Source of the DNA: Metridium senile
Taxonomy: Eukaryota; Cnidaria; Anthozoa; Actiniaria; Metridiidae
NCBI GenBank assembly: GCA_949775045.1
Contig: OX459097.1
Location: 15,915,710 to 15,979,709 of the forward strand
Direction: 5' to 3'
DNA: 64,000 nt
In this document: piece by piece, positions 11,040 to 21,261 of the stretch
Numbering within the stretch: the stretch's first letter is position 1
Layout: each line of letters opens with the position of its first letter
Made by a program: the position numbers and the translations under genes
The notes under the pieces: model-generated
The model's database searches: none
What the model was told of the DNA's origin: nothing
Seen by the model: only the letters and a program-made list of their open reading frames with translations

Positions 11040-11440
11040 AAACTCCCCTCTGCTATCACCTCTTACACTTGTATCACGTGCACTACTCAAGTGTGCAAGC
11101 ACATATAGACACAGTCCTACTCCATGTACAGATATACACTTTGTACACCATACACAGAATGTATACTTGTGTCATGTACACTATACACAAGTGTGTATGC
11201 ACATATAGACACAGTCCTATACCTAGAGTCCGCTACTCCCAAATATACACATTGTACACCTTACACAGGATGTATACTTGTATCACGTACACTACACAAG
11301 TGTGTATGCACATATAGACACAGTCCTATACCTAGAGTCCGCTACTCCATGTACAAATATACACATTGCACACCATACACAGGATGCACACTTGTATCAC
11401 GTACACAAAAACCTACACAAAATGAATTTAAAATATAAAT
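11040..11440. repeat. Minisatellite with ACACAAGTGTGTATGCACAT units
   Basis: A degenerate tandem array of roughly 80-130-bp units contains ACATATAGACACAGTCCTA, CCTAGAGTCCGCTACT and TACACCATACACAG. Three plus-strand frames stay open across it only because of the periodicity. Related single units lie at about 14040-14170 and 51690-51740. Confidence 0.75.
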
Positions 11441-11469
11441 AGTCACGAAACCAAAAGAGAATTTATATA

Positions 11470-11832
11470 TACCGTTTTACTCGAATAAGCGCCGCGGCGC
11501 TAATTAAATTTTTCGCTCTTCAAATGCGGCGCTTATTCGAGGAAGGCGTTTCAGTATTTAAAAATTGGACGCGTCAAAAAATGTGTGTCTATTTGTGTCT
11601 ACATGCTTCTTGAAAAGAACTACGAATATTGGGGGGAGGACTCGATGGACGAGCGGTGAAATATAATTATATTGAACTGAAGAATATAGCTTTTGATAAA
11701 AATGTATTTTTAAAGCTGTTCTAGATCAACATTGTTGCGGAGTTTTTTAGTTTAACGGATTTCCTCGAATAAGCGCCGCATCGAGACTGCGGCGCTTATT
11801 AGAGGACGGCGCCTATTCGAGTAAATACGGTA
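11470..11832. mobile_element. MITE with TACCGT...ACTCGAATAAGCGCC ends
   Basis: The inverted ends are TACCGTTTTACTCGAATAAG and TATTCGAGTAAATACGGTA. GC-rich GCGGCGCTTATT motifs are repeated inside each end. The terminal TA may be the target duplication of a Tc1/mariner-like or related element. Confidence 0.75.
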
Positions 11833-11904
11833 ATTTTGTTTGAATTACAGCCTAAAGTTAGTATTCTTTCTTTTGTAATCTGTTTTTTTTTTTTTGCACA
11901 TAGG

Positions 11905-12597
11905 TTTGTCCAACCTCACAGGACCACTTATTGTTGTAGGAATATGGGTCTTATATTATGATAGGGAGAGAATACCTTTAACAATTACAATTACAATTAT
12001 TGGTTTACTTCAAAGAATATGTGTCTCAATACCGCTTAATTTGGAGAGAGAAATATATAATGCTTCACGTCGGCAGTTGAACACAATACCACAATACCAC
12101 TTCGATACCACATTACTTCATCCCTTATTGAAAAATAACTTTTATCTTCCACCTATTGTAACATACTTGGAAGAATGGCAAGAGCTGGATCGAGTTCGAA
12201 ACGCTGAGGCATTAAAAGACTTTAAATTCAAGAGGAATACATTCAAAGTAATTCTATTCAATGGCTTTGGTAGGTCAAAATATGGAACATTATTATACCT
12301 TACAAATAATCCTCCAACCACATCTCCAAATTTTAGTCAATCCCTCATTTGGCGATATTGGACAGCAATATTTTGAGAAAATTATTTGTTCGGTATAATG
12401 AAACAACTATGCATGGGGTATATTCTCGCCTATTATGGCAGATATTTTTAAAAGTCTTGATTTCAATATTAAGCTCAACCTCTTTTCTTGCCAAATATTG
12501 CATTCTCGATTTAAATATTCTGGCATAATGGGCTCGGATGAATCCAATAAGTGTATACTTAGAATCGAGTTATTATACGGTATAACAAGCAAAGAAG
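11905..12597 (+). pseudogene. Unrecognised exon-like region, positionally equivalent to the HEPN exon
   Basis: Intron sequence on both sides resembles that around the HEPN exon of the gene at 56706-57206. Upstream both have TTCTTTCTTTTGTAAT and a T-rich CATAG acceptor; downstream both have an AAG|GTAA donor followed within about 30-40 bp by TTATATCCCCTC. The interior is different and frame-shifted: one frame stays open for about 155 codons from 11905 (LSNLTGPLIVVGIW near its start) to a stop at 12374-12376, and a second frame is open from 12435. I do not recognise the product. It may be a diverged and broken paralogous exon of the ROCO gene downstream. Confidence 0.35.
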
Positions 12598-12970
12598 GTA
12601 AATATAAAGTTAATTATTTGTTATATCCCCTCCCAGTTATATCTCCGAATCTTGTATCATTACAAGAAGCTATGGGAACCCTGTGGTTATTTAACAATTA
12701 GACACAGCCCGAATGGTCTACCAATTGGCTATTGACTCGTTAACAATAATAATAATCATAATAGGTTCTTAGAACGCATATAAAAATCTCTGCATTTACA
12801 AAATTATAAAAAAAATGAGTAAATATCAAATATAAAAAACAAATTGTGTTAAAGAAAAATATGTCTTAAAAATAATTTCAATCAGTTTTAATGTATTTAG
12901 AGTGTTTGACGTCCTAATTTCGGTAGGGATTTAGTTCCATAGCTTAGTAGAAGAAGGTTTAATTGTTCTT

Positions 12971-13937
12971 GTATAAACCAACTAGTAGGTCAAACTTTGC
13001 CACAATTTGAAAGAAAAATAGCATTTCATCGTTTTATTTTTTCGTCAAAGACAGATAATCGAAAATTAAAATACTTAGCGGCGGGCGCTTAATGACTGCA
13101 AGCAGGGTTCGTACGGGTTTTGGAAAGTTTTGGAAATTGGTAATGCATTTTTCCAGGACCTGAAAAGTTTTGGAAAATTCCTTTTTCACCTGCTGGGCTA
13201 TGGAAAAGTTATGAATTTTTTGTCGGTTGCCCAGCTCCTACCTTGCAAAGAACTGTTTTCGTTGTAATTAAAAAACGGCTGATGATTTTTTCGCCTGCCG
13301 CAATCAATGCCCGTTGGCACTTTTCGCTTGTGTGGTTTTGGAATTTTGAGTAATAGGCTTTGAAAAGGTTTTGGAAAAGTTTTGGAAATTTTCTCTGAGG
13401 ATTCTGTACGAACCCTGTGCAAGTCAAAAATCATTCAAAACATATCGAAATTCTCCACTGTTTTTGTTAATCTTCCCTCAAGACTTTTATTTTAGCGGCT
13501 GACAATAGCATCATTTTAGTGCTAAAACTACTATACATTTAATTACAACAGAGGAATAAAGAAAAGTTTTTTAAGCTTAAAATGTAAAAACGTGGCTTTT
13601 TCAAGTCTAAGCTTAGTACTAAGCTATAAGAAACAAACTAATGAATCGATGAAAACTAAAGAAAAGTTTGGTTTCAAACAACATTATGGTCTTCAGAACC
13701 GGCACTTTTCGCTACTAGTGGCCTCTGATCACTCATTATAATTCAACAACTCGCCACCAAATCCTGCAAGCTCGTTGGCTACGCTACCGGGGACTATTGG
13801 TGATACTACAATCACTCCAGCTATCTAGGTGCTTTAAATCGCGCGTTTTTCCTTTTCTTTTTTCATCGAGTTGAACTGGATGCGACCTCAGTTTTCAACT
13901 CGATATGGCAAAGTTTGACCTACTAGTTGGTTTATAC
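12971..13937. mobile_element. TIR element with a nested second element
   Basis: The ends are GTATAAACCAACTAGTAGGT and the exact complement ACCTACTAGTTGGTTTATAC. The complementarity covers about 33 bp, ending in CAAACTTTGCCA. The interior holds another element at 13103-13417 and no gene. Confidence 0.75.
13103..13417. mobile_element. Nested CAGGG...CCCTG element, 6-bp target duplication
   Basis: The ends are CAGGGTTCGTACGGG and CTGTACGAACCCTG. TGCAAG is directly repeated at 13097-13102 and 13418-13423. Subterminal copies of GTTTTGGAAA occur near both ends. The ends resemble hAT-type MITEs, but hAT elements usually leave 8 bp, so the superfamily is open. Confidence 0.75.
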
Positions 13938-14039
13938 TAAACGAATTAGACCCCTCGCCTTGGTCTACGGTCCTATTCGGCCTCTTGAGCTATTGACTCG
14001 AAGACCATTCGGGCTACCATTCTATTTCATTTGTTAAAT

Positions 14040-14230
14040 AGACATAGTCGTATACCTAGAGCCCGCTACTTCATGTACAGATATGCGCACGGAATACCAT
14101 ACAAAGGATGCACACTTGTATCCATATCATGCACACTGATCAAGTGTGCATTGCACAACATACATAGGATGAACAATGTACCATGTAAACTGCACATACA
14201 TACTCCATTTCACTTGAATGACATTTGTAA
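14040..14230. repeat. Degenerate unit of the 11 kb minisatellite
   Basis: GACATAGTCGTATACCTAGA, CCCGCTACTTCATGTACAGA and ATACAAAGGATGCACACTTG match the array at 11.0-11.4 kb. No gene was seen here. Confidence 0.6.
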
Positions 14231-14488
14231 TGTATATAGGTGGACGTACAGTGACGCATTTTGTTATGGTTTTGCCAACCAACTGTTGTTATTAGAAAAA
14301 AGAATTAAAAAAATATATTGTCTAAATAGTTGTCTTATTAGCATCACAATACCAACACTTATAAACACTCGCCTAAAGTGTACATAAATATAATACACAC
14401 CCACTTTCAGGACATACTTATAGATAGAAAAAGTCAAATTATGTGAGTAAATATAGAGTTAACACTATATATTTTATATTCACAACAG

Positions 14489-14656
14489 ACCAGAAGTCCT
14501 ATACAGCCCCGCCTGAAATTCTTGCGCGTGGCCCAAAAGCACAAAGTGCCTACAAACAAGCTTTAAAAAGTGGAAAAGTTAAGAATACTCGCTTGCCAGT
14601 TGTTTTGGTTGGTCAATCACGCTCTGGAAAAACAAGCTTGCTAAGATCTCTAAATG
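14489..14656 (+). CDS. ROCO exon: Roc P-loop
   Basis: The acceptor is CACAACAG and the donor AATG|GTAAAT; both ends are phase 1. The exon encodes PPEILARGPKAQ, a basic linker, then the Walker A/G1 motif GQSRSGKTS and LLRSLNG, which joins to GEKFNSS in the next exon. The intron just upstream (about 14385-14488) resembles the intron upstream of exon 2 of the CARD-HEPN gene (about 55765-55847), sharing CTTTCAGGACATACTTATAG. Confidence 0.85.
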
Positions 14657-14909
14657 GTAAATCATTGCCTCTATTGCAAATATATTTATTAATTAATCTT
14701 TTCATACATCATACATCGTCACTATAATTGTATCTGTAATTCGTTAGCATTTGGCGTTTTTCGGATAAGGACGCTAACTACACTCACTAAACTACATGTA
14801 CCAGTGGATGTAGAAAAAAACATTGAGGAGTTAACAAACACCGGCTGTGAAAGGACACTAAACAGACTTTACATTAATATTATCCTTATTTTCTTTATTT
14901 TTTTGCTAG

Positions 14910-16500
14910 GGGAGAAATTTAACTCGTCAGAAGACAGCACTGTGGGAGCAAAACTTCAGCGTTCTTTATCAAAGGTAGATGGTGACTGGGAGCACAACGA
15001 AAACAACGAAAATTTGCTTTACAATCATTGCACAGCTATGGAAGTTGTGAAGTATTTAAAGCAACCCGCACAAGCAAACCCATACAACGGAGATGACTTT
15101 ACCAGCTTAGATAATAATCAAAAAGAATATTCTACTCAAGATGATAAGGCCCAGAACAACGCAATTGCTCCCTTGGTAGAACAAAAAAAACTACATCTGC
15201 AAGAAGACCCTGTAATGGAAGACAATAATACAACACAAAACGTGGACGATGTTGAGAACCTAGACCTCTTCGAAAAGCAAGAACTTCTACCCGATGAAGT
15301 TTCGATGTATACAGAAAATATTTTACAAAAATTCGATGCTGAAAAGCAAATGGAAAACTACCTATTTTTCCACACAATGGATTTTGCAGGGCAGCCGGTC
15401 TATAGTGTCACTCATCCAGTGTTTCTTCCTCCAAAAGGCATCTATCTTCTTGTTCACAGTTTAAACAAGGACCTACATGCTCAGGCAACCCCCATAATAA
15501 AGACTGGAGCAGTAGAAAGTAAGATTGATTACGATCCAATGACAAATATTGACCACTTGAAATTCTGGTTGTCCCTGATTGATGCTAATTCAACACAGAA
15601 AGGAGGTTCTCCTGTTTTTGTAGTCTCAACACATGCTGATGAACCTTTTGAAGCAGAAGTAAAAAAAACTGCAAGAAAGATTCTTGCATCACTTAGAGAA
15701 AAAGGCTTTGCACCAGGGCGTCACGTCGTTCATGAAATATACACTGTCGACAACACAGTTTCAGGAAGCTCAAGCCCTGAGGATGCTGACATAAAAAAAC
15801 TTAAAACGCAAATATGTAAAAAGGTAAAGAGTCTTCCACAAATGAATGAGGATATTCCAATTCGATGGTTGCTTTTTGAGAAGAAACTGGAGCATCTTGT
15901 CCGAGTTGAGAAGAGAAAGCACATTTCATTTCCAGAAGCCGAAAGTATTGCCTTACAATGTGAAGTGGATATCTCATCAGATGAACTCGAGACATTACTG
16001 AACTATTTACATGACCTTAAAGTGATAATACATTTTCCAGAAACTGGTATGATAATCATCGACACGCAGTGGCTGCTTGACATGTTCGCTAAAGTGATAA
16101 CTGTTCAACCAAGAGAATATCATGAAGGGTATGAAGATGAATGGCGGAAACTCGAGGATCAAGGAATTATCAACGTCAAGTTTCTCGAGCACCTGTGGAA
16201 AGACTTGCTGAACGATGACACATCAGTGGAATCGTTAATTACCATCATGGAAAAGTTCTCTCTCGTTTGCAAACAACGGGATGGATCGTTTCTTGTTCCT
16301 GCAATGTTGTCCAATAGTACAATCGATGAGACGCATGAACTTATGAAAAGTGACGACTGTGCTTCCCCACTGGTCGTTCGATTTCAGAGTTCGCATCTTC
16401 CTTTGGGCTTGTTTCCAAGGCTTCTAGTTGCAGTTGACGAGATATGCAACTTGAAGTGGAAGAGTTCTACTCCACCGCACCTTTCTCGAAATTTTGCAAG
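14910..16500 (+). CDS. ROCO exon: rest of Roc GTPase and COR domain
   Basis: A 1591-bp exon (acceptor TTTGCTAG, donor GCAAG|GTATAT; phase 1 in, phase 2 out). The first 150 or so residues are an acidic low-complexity linker rich in N, D, E and Q. Then come LFFHTMDFAGQPVY (G3 DxxG plus Gln), a GIYLLVHSL strand, the FWLSLI helix and the G4-type FVVSTHADEPF. The COR part starts near IPIRWLLFEKKL and continues through a winged-helix-like region (MIIIDTQWLLDMFAKVI) and GSFLVPAML to FPRLLVAV. The long insert between G1 and G3 is large for a Roc domain but seen in ROCO relatives. The model starts at the splice acceptor; the ATG at 14804 is intronic. Confidence 0.85.
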
Positions 16501-16808
16501 GTATATATACTTTACAGGCCCCATCCACTCTATACCAAGTAAATTGATTTCTTGATGACCACGAGAATGAAATAGAGTTAAAACCGTCCACAATTCGCCG
16601 GGTTTTTTAAATTATTTGACCATGGAGATCGTTTTCAAGAATTTAAGTTCTGTTTTCGGTGACTATTTTTTAGGATAATGTGGACGGGGTCTTATTTTTT
16701 TCGCTCAATTGACATGTAATTTTTTTTGTTCTCTTTTTTGTAGGTTTTACATCCAGAGTGATGAGTTTAGCTTGGTCTTCATGGCCGATACAGCAACAAT
16801 TGCAGTAG

Positions 16809-17156
16809 TATGGTGGCCCATGGTTATCATCCATTTTTATACTATACTTTTCGAATTCTATTTCCATTTCTATTCTTATTTTAATTTCCTTTTCCATTTC
16901 CATTGTGATTTCTATTTTAATTTTGAATTCACGTTCAATTTTAGTATGAAATTGATTTCAAAAGTAAAGTCTAAAACGTTTTATTTATTATTTTTATTAT
17001 TACTAGTATTTTGGTAAATTAAAATTAAATTTGCAGTTGATTTCTCTTTTTAATTCAAAAATTATCTCGCTCGGTCGGCCCATTGGAAAAAAAAAAAAAT
17101 GAAAAGCTTCACGTGGCCCATCGTTATCATTATCAGCGTATCCCATGATCCTTTGC
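16809..17156 (+). repeat. Left terminal inverted repeat of the 4.45-kb transposon
   Basis: This pairs with 20912-21261. It contains a purine/pyrimidine-biased stretch of TTTCCATTTC-type repeats, then an AT-rich block, a poly-A run and CACGTGGCCCATCGTTATCA. Differences from the right copy are few, for example CGGTCGG against CGGCCGG, implying recent insertion or arm homogenisation. Confidence 0.9.
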
Positions 17157-17185
17157 CTGTCACATTCCAGCACGTGGTTTTAGTT

Positions 17186-18388
17186 ATGGCGGATCAATGG
17201 AAGGATGACGAAAGTTTACAACTGGATTTATCAAAGTACGTGAAAGAAAACTTGAAAAGAAAAGAAATTTTAGACTTTGTGAGGAGAGATTACCCAAGTT
17301 ATAGTTGGAGTCTTCCAACTCTCGATCGTCGTCTTCGTTTCTTTGGTATAAAATACATTGATTATGCTACCCCTCTTGAAGAAGTCTCAAATGCCATCGA
17401 AAAAGAGCTCGATGGGCCAGGACAATTACTCGGTTATAGAGCACTAAACCAGAAGTTACGTACTGAATATGATATAAAAGTTCCAAGACATTTAGTATAC
17501 AACATGATGGTGGAGATGGATCCAGAAGGTCTTGAAGCTAGAGGGCTTCAAAAGAAGAAAAAGAAGAAGAAAGTACCATTTGCATGTGAAGGTCCGCTAG
17601 CAGTAGTATCGTTGGATGGTCACGATAAACTTTGCGGTTACCAGAACTGGACTTTTCCTCTGGGTATCTACGGAGCTATCGATACATTTTCAAGGAAAAT
17701 ATTGTTTTTGTACATCTGTCATTCCAACTGAAATCCTGTTATTATCGGTAAACACTACCTTGAATACCTGTATGAAGCCCAAGTAATACCAAAATACTTG
17801 AGGATTGATAAAGGAACGGAGACTGGAAAGATGGCTACACTTCATGCTTACCTTATAAACAGCAAAGGCATCATGGACAATCCTCTTGACTCAGTGATAT
17901 ATGGTCCATCCACTTCGAACAAGATTGAGCGTTGGTGGCGCGATTTACACGAAAGACTTGAGCTCTACTTTAAAGTACAGTTAACCCAGTTATTGAGAGC
18001 AAACGATTACGATCCTTATAACGACCTCCATAGGCAGTTGTTGTCTTATGTATTCATGCCAGTGATCTAGAAAGAATGCGATACATTTGTAAATGTTTGG
18101 AACACTCATAGAATACGCGAGCAAGATAAATTATTACTACCAACAGGTGTACCCAACCATATGTTTTCTTTTCCAGACGATTATGGAGGTGAAAACATGG
18201 GGATCCCTGTAACAGTAGACGAGCTCAAAGAAGTAGCTGAACTTTCTGGTTTACTTGACATTGCAAGTCCAGATAATATATCTACACAAGTACGAAGTCA
18301 GTGTAAGAAGTTGATTGACAATCCTTCACAGCTAGAACCCCATCAAGCAAATAACGCTTATTTATTTCTTAAGCAAAATGTAAAGTAG
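17186..18388 (+). pseudogene. Integrase-core (DDE) transposase with two in-frame stops
   Basis: One frame runs from ATG 17186 to the stop at 18386-18388, about 400 codons, broken only by TGA at 17729-17731 and TAG at 18068-18070. Domains in order: an N-terminal helical, DNA-binding-like region; a Lys-rich linker; then an integrase core with catalytic candidates Asp in VVSLDGHDKL, Asp in YLRIDKGTE, and Glu in NKIERWWRDL, 40 residues after the second Asp. The C-terminal part has WNTHRIREQ and PDDYGGENMGIP, typical of the metazoan integrase-core family found in transposons. Both stops are explained by single C-to-T changes (CGA to TGA, CAG to TAG), so the enzyme is probably dead here. It is convergent with the alpha-kinase gene. 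Confidence 0.85.
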
Positions 18389-19555
18389 ATTTTTGTTCAT
18401 TGCTGGTATTACATGTAAATATCAATATAACTTGGTATTTTACGAGTCATTTGTTGCCCACGTAGCGTGCACTCGCAATGAATCGGAAATCACAGTTCAG
18501 TGATGTGAGAACATTGCAAAAGATTACTGATAATAAGCGTTATCCAAAGAAACATTTGTACTTTTGATGACATTTATAATCGAATCTTTTTATAAAATAC
18601 ATTATTGTTTATTTTATAATTTATTGAATGTAGAAAAAGGGGGAACTTATAAAATTACAAAGCCCAATGTATAAAGTGTTTTGTCTTGCCATCATTGTGA
18701 AATCTACAACAGCCAAGTTTGATATGTACCGTGAGAACACTGCTTTCTCATTGGTTGATATTTTGAGCTTCTCAGATATGAATAAATTTGCAAGCAGTGT
18801 ATTTTTTGTGCTTGGTCGCTAAAAATATAAACAATTTATTTATGGATGGCTTTGTTTCGATATTTAATCGACAATAGCGAATAACAAACGCATCTAATGT
18901 GCAGTCTTTCGAATCAGTTTTTTGAGCTTTTATGGTATAATATAAACACTGTTATTTTTAAGCATTTTAAAAAACAAAGAAACAAAAAAGAACAAGCAAA
19001 ACAACAAATAATTTCGTAAGCTGTTTATTAAACTCAACATTTAGATTTGTTTTATAAACCGTGAAATAAATATTGCCTATAAATGTGTATTAGATGTGTA
19101 CTTGATACAAGAACAAAGGAAAACAATGAATTTGGGCCCTACAAGATATAAAATGTGTATTTAATTCGATAGCTATTTCACGGGTTTATGAAAACCACTA
19201 TCTATAGGCCCTTTTAATAAGTCCCGAAGTGTTGTGTTTTCCGCGCTTGACGTCAAATTTATTCTTTTGCAATTTTGTATGATATGAAAGGAATTGAAAA
19301 TAATAAATTTGACGGCAAGCGCGGAAAACACAACACTTCGGGACTTCCTAAAAGGGTCTATAAAATTGTTCATCAGTTGTATTTTAAAGTAAAAATTTGT
19401 TAGATAGAGTGATTGCATAGTTGTGAAGTGAACAGTAATTATGTAAACTTATAAAGAACTCAAATATTTCGTGTTAATTCAGTAACGCTGAAATCAAGTA
19501 TAACGTAGTAATACATCGCTAGTTTAATTCAGGAACCAAAACGTTCATGCATTTC
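18389..19555. other. Intergenic part of the 4.45-kb transposon
   Basis: No gene was seen between the two convergent genes. The region is AT-rich and contains the hairpin at 19203-19361. Confidence 0.6.
19203..19361. repeat. Hairpin between the two transposon genes
   Basis: CCCGAAGTGTTGTGTTTTCC on the left pairs with GGAAAACACAACACTTCGGG on the right, with outer TATAGGCCCTTTTA/TAAAAGGGTCTATA. Stems are about 60 bp. It could be a nested MITE or a shared 3'-end structure for the two convergent transcripts. Confidence 0.7.
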
Positions 19556-20863
19556 TTAAATGTCTTCAAGTTCCATCATTTTAAAGAACTTATTACACTC
19601 GTGGACTTCTTTGAAGTGATTAATCCCTACGATTGAAAGGTTCCCTGCACAAAAGAAGAATTCCTCCGAGTCATCACTTTCTTCGCTCTGCTCGGGTATC
19701 TCGGTTGTAGCCAATTCAGGGTCGTAAAGATCATACTTGGCGCCCTGAATGTCCAAGATCATCAGCTTTTTCTTTGAATACAGATAACTGAAATGAGCTA
19801 GACACTGTGCTTTTGCGAAGATATCATCATATTCCTTGCTTGGAGAGTCAATACAGTTTCCATCGTTATTGACGTACTTGGAAAAATCACCAGCTACGAA
19901 CTCTTCTACTGTGACGGGACAATCTTCATACAGAGAAAAGTAAACTTTTCCATATTTAAATAAGTCACCAAACTCTACAGGGACTTTTGTTGCAAAACGC
20001 GCGGTGATATTTCTGGCGACAGCGTGCATTTGCACTTGTTTACGGGTGTGATTCTCTAGAGGCATTTGGAGTGTGTTAGTAATTGTCTCAATTGATTTCT
20101 TCGTGTACTTCTTAATTACCCATACTGTTGATTTCTTCCTGCAATTTGCTTTGAAAGCATCTCTAAAAGCGCCGCTTGCGAAAGCCGTTTTCTCCACTTC
20201 TACTTCAATACTTGGAATATCTATCCATTTGCAGCTCTCGACATTGAATATTTCTAACTTTAATATGGCGACTTGGGGTGGCTTGACAAGTTTACCCGCT
20301 TTCATCAGGTCACCAATAGAAATTGATTTGGGATAAACTGTCCTAGGCATACATACTTGCCTAGTGCTAGATTGTGCTACGGCTTTGGATGGTGAAATCG
20401 GAACGGATTTAACCCCCTTTAGTACCGGTACTTGCTTCTTTGAATGTGAGAAATCTTCCTCCTTTGGTTGAAGAAAGCGAATACAGTAAACTTTTTTTCC
20501 TTTTATTTGCTCCATTTTATTACAGGACGGCCCCCTATCTGATGCCAGAACATCACACGATCCTGTTGGGGCCTTGTAGAATCGCTCACAGGCTTCTTTT
20601 ATGGTTTCGATGGACAATTCCTCGTATTCTGCGAACGGGACAAAGTCCCTTGTGTCCAAAGGTTCGTACTTTTTTAGCCGTCCTGAAGGCGTGGAAGCCA
20701 TTCGTTGAACTAAAATATCATTCGGAACTTTGCCATGTCCTCGCTTCTCCTCGAATTCTCCTCTACCGTTCCTTTTTTGCCCGACTCTTTTTTCAAAATC
20801 ATCCCAAGACTCTTTGAGCTTTCTTTTTTTCATTTTCGTGGCAGTAAACACATAAACAGCCAA
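19556..20863 (-). CDS. Alpha-type protein kinase carried by a DNA transposon
   Basis: An uninterrupted 435-codon frame. The native start may be Met11 (MKKRKLKESWDDFEKR, codon at 20833) rather than Met1. Residues about 1-50 are basic and nuclear-signal-like. About 75-130 form a small domain with FVPFAEYEELS, CDVLASDRGPSC and VYCIRFL. The C-terminal half is an alpha-kinase fold: FASGAFRDAFKA (glycine-loop region), STVWVIKKY (candidate ATP-binding Lys), VEEFVAGDFSKYVN, LAHFSYLYS, LMILDIQGAKYDLYDPELAT (catalytic/metal-binding segment) and a closing GNLSIVGINHFKEVHECN. Alpha-kinases (MHCK, eEF2K and TRPM6/7 families) phosphorylate Ser/Thr. Its place between intact terminal repeats marks it as cargo or as part of the element's biology. 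No introns were seen. Confidence 0.88.
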   Translation of the reverse strand: MAVYVFTATKMKKRKLKESWDDFEKRVGQKRNGRGEFEEKRGHGKVPNDILVQRMASTPSGRLKKYEPLDTRDFVPFAEYEELSIETIKEACERFYKAPTGSCDVLASDRGPSCNKMEQIKGKKVYCIRFLQPKEEDFSHSKKQVPVLKGVKSVPISPSKAVAQSSTRQVCMPRTVYPKSISIGDLMKAGKLVKPPQVAILKLEIFNVESCKWIDIPSIEVEVEKTAFASGAFRDAFKANCRKKSTVWVIKKYTKKSIETITNTLQMPLENHTRKQVQMHAVARNITARFATKVPVEFGDLFKYGKVYFSLYEDCPVTVEEFVAGDFSKYVNNDGNCIDSPSKEYDDIFAKAQCLAHFSYLYSKKKLMILDIQGAKYDLYDPELATTEIPEQSEESDDSEEFFFCAGNLSIVGINHFKEVHECNKFFKMMELEDI

Positions 20864-20911
20864 GCGATCGCGACTAGTCTAACCGCACGTGGTTTCTTAT
20901 GCAACATATTC

Positions 20912-21261
20912 GCAAAGGATCATGGGATACGCTGATAATGATAACGATGGGCCACGTGAAGCTGTTCATTTTTTTTTTTTTTTCAATGGGCCGGCCGAGC
21001 GAGATAATTTTTGAATTAAAAAGAGAAATCAACTGCAAATTTAATTTTAATTTACCAAAAATACTAGTAATAATAAAAATAATAAATAAAACGTTTTAGA
21101 CTTTACTTTTGAAATCAATTTCATACTAAAATTGAACGTGAATTCAAAATTAAAATAGAAATCACAATGGAAATGGAAAAGGAAATTAAAATAAGAATAG
21201 AAATGGAAATAGAATTCGAAAAGTATAGTATAAAAATGGATGATAACCATGGGCCACCATA
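20912..21261 (-). repeat. Right terminal inverted repeat of the 4.45-kb transposon
   Basis: Reverse complement of 16809-17156. Its inner edge lies about 50 bp upstream of the alpha-kinase ATG at 20863, so the repeat may contain that gene's promoter. Confidence 0.9.

Larger units (their letters stand above)
16809..21261. mobile_element. Two-gene DNA transposon (integrase-type transposase plus alpha-kinase), IS3EU-like
   Basis: A 4453-bp element has 348-350-bp terminal inverted repeats (tips TATGGTGGCCCATGGTTATC) that differ at only a few positions in the parts compared. It is flanked by the direct repeat CAGTAG at 16803-16808 and 21262-21267. It carries two convergent genes, a DDE transposase on plus (17186-18388, two in-frame stops) and an alpha-kinase on minus (20863-19556, intact), with a hairpin between them. 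The 6-bp duplication and the integrase-core family suggest the eukaryotic IS3-like group called IS3EU; that name is from memory and uncertain. The element lies inside a coding exon of the ROCO gene. Confidence 0.9.

Noticed and set aside
10868..11438. Overlapping His/Tyr/Cys-rich ORFs
   Set aside because: They lie in the minisatellite at 11.0-11.4 kb and are open in several frames at once.
11905..12597. Direct identification as a HEPN-domain exon
   Set aside because: Only the flanking intron resembles the HEPN gene; the protein shows no GWDKQPPP block or R-x4-H motif, so the product was left unnamed.
15132..16192. Minus-strand ORFs of 61-81 codons
   Set aside because: Shadows of the ROCO coding exon on the other strand.
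16670..17017. ORFs on both strands rich in Phe/Tyr or Glu/Met/Ile
   Set aside because: They fall in the purine-pyrimidine-biased terminal repeat of the transposon.
20073..20935. Plus-strand ORFs opposite the alpha-kinase
   Set aside because: Shadows of the intact minus-strand kinase frame.
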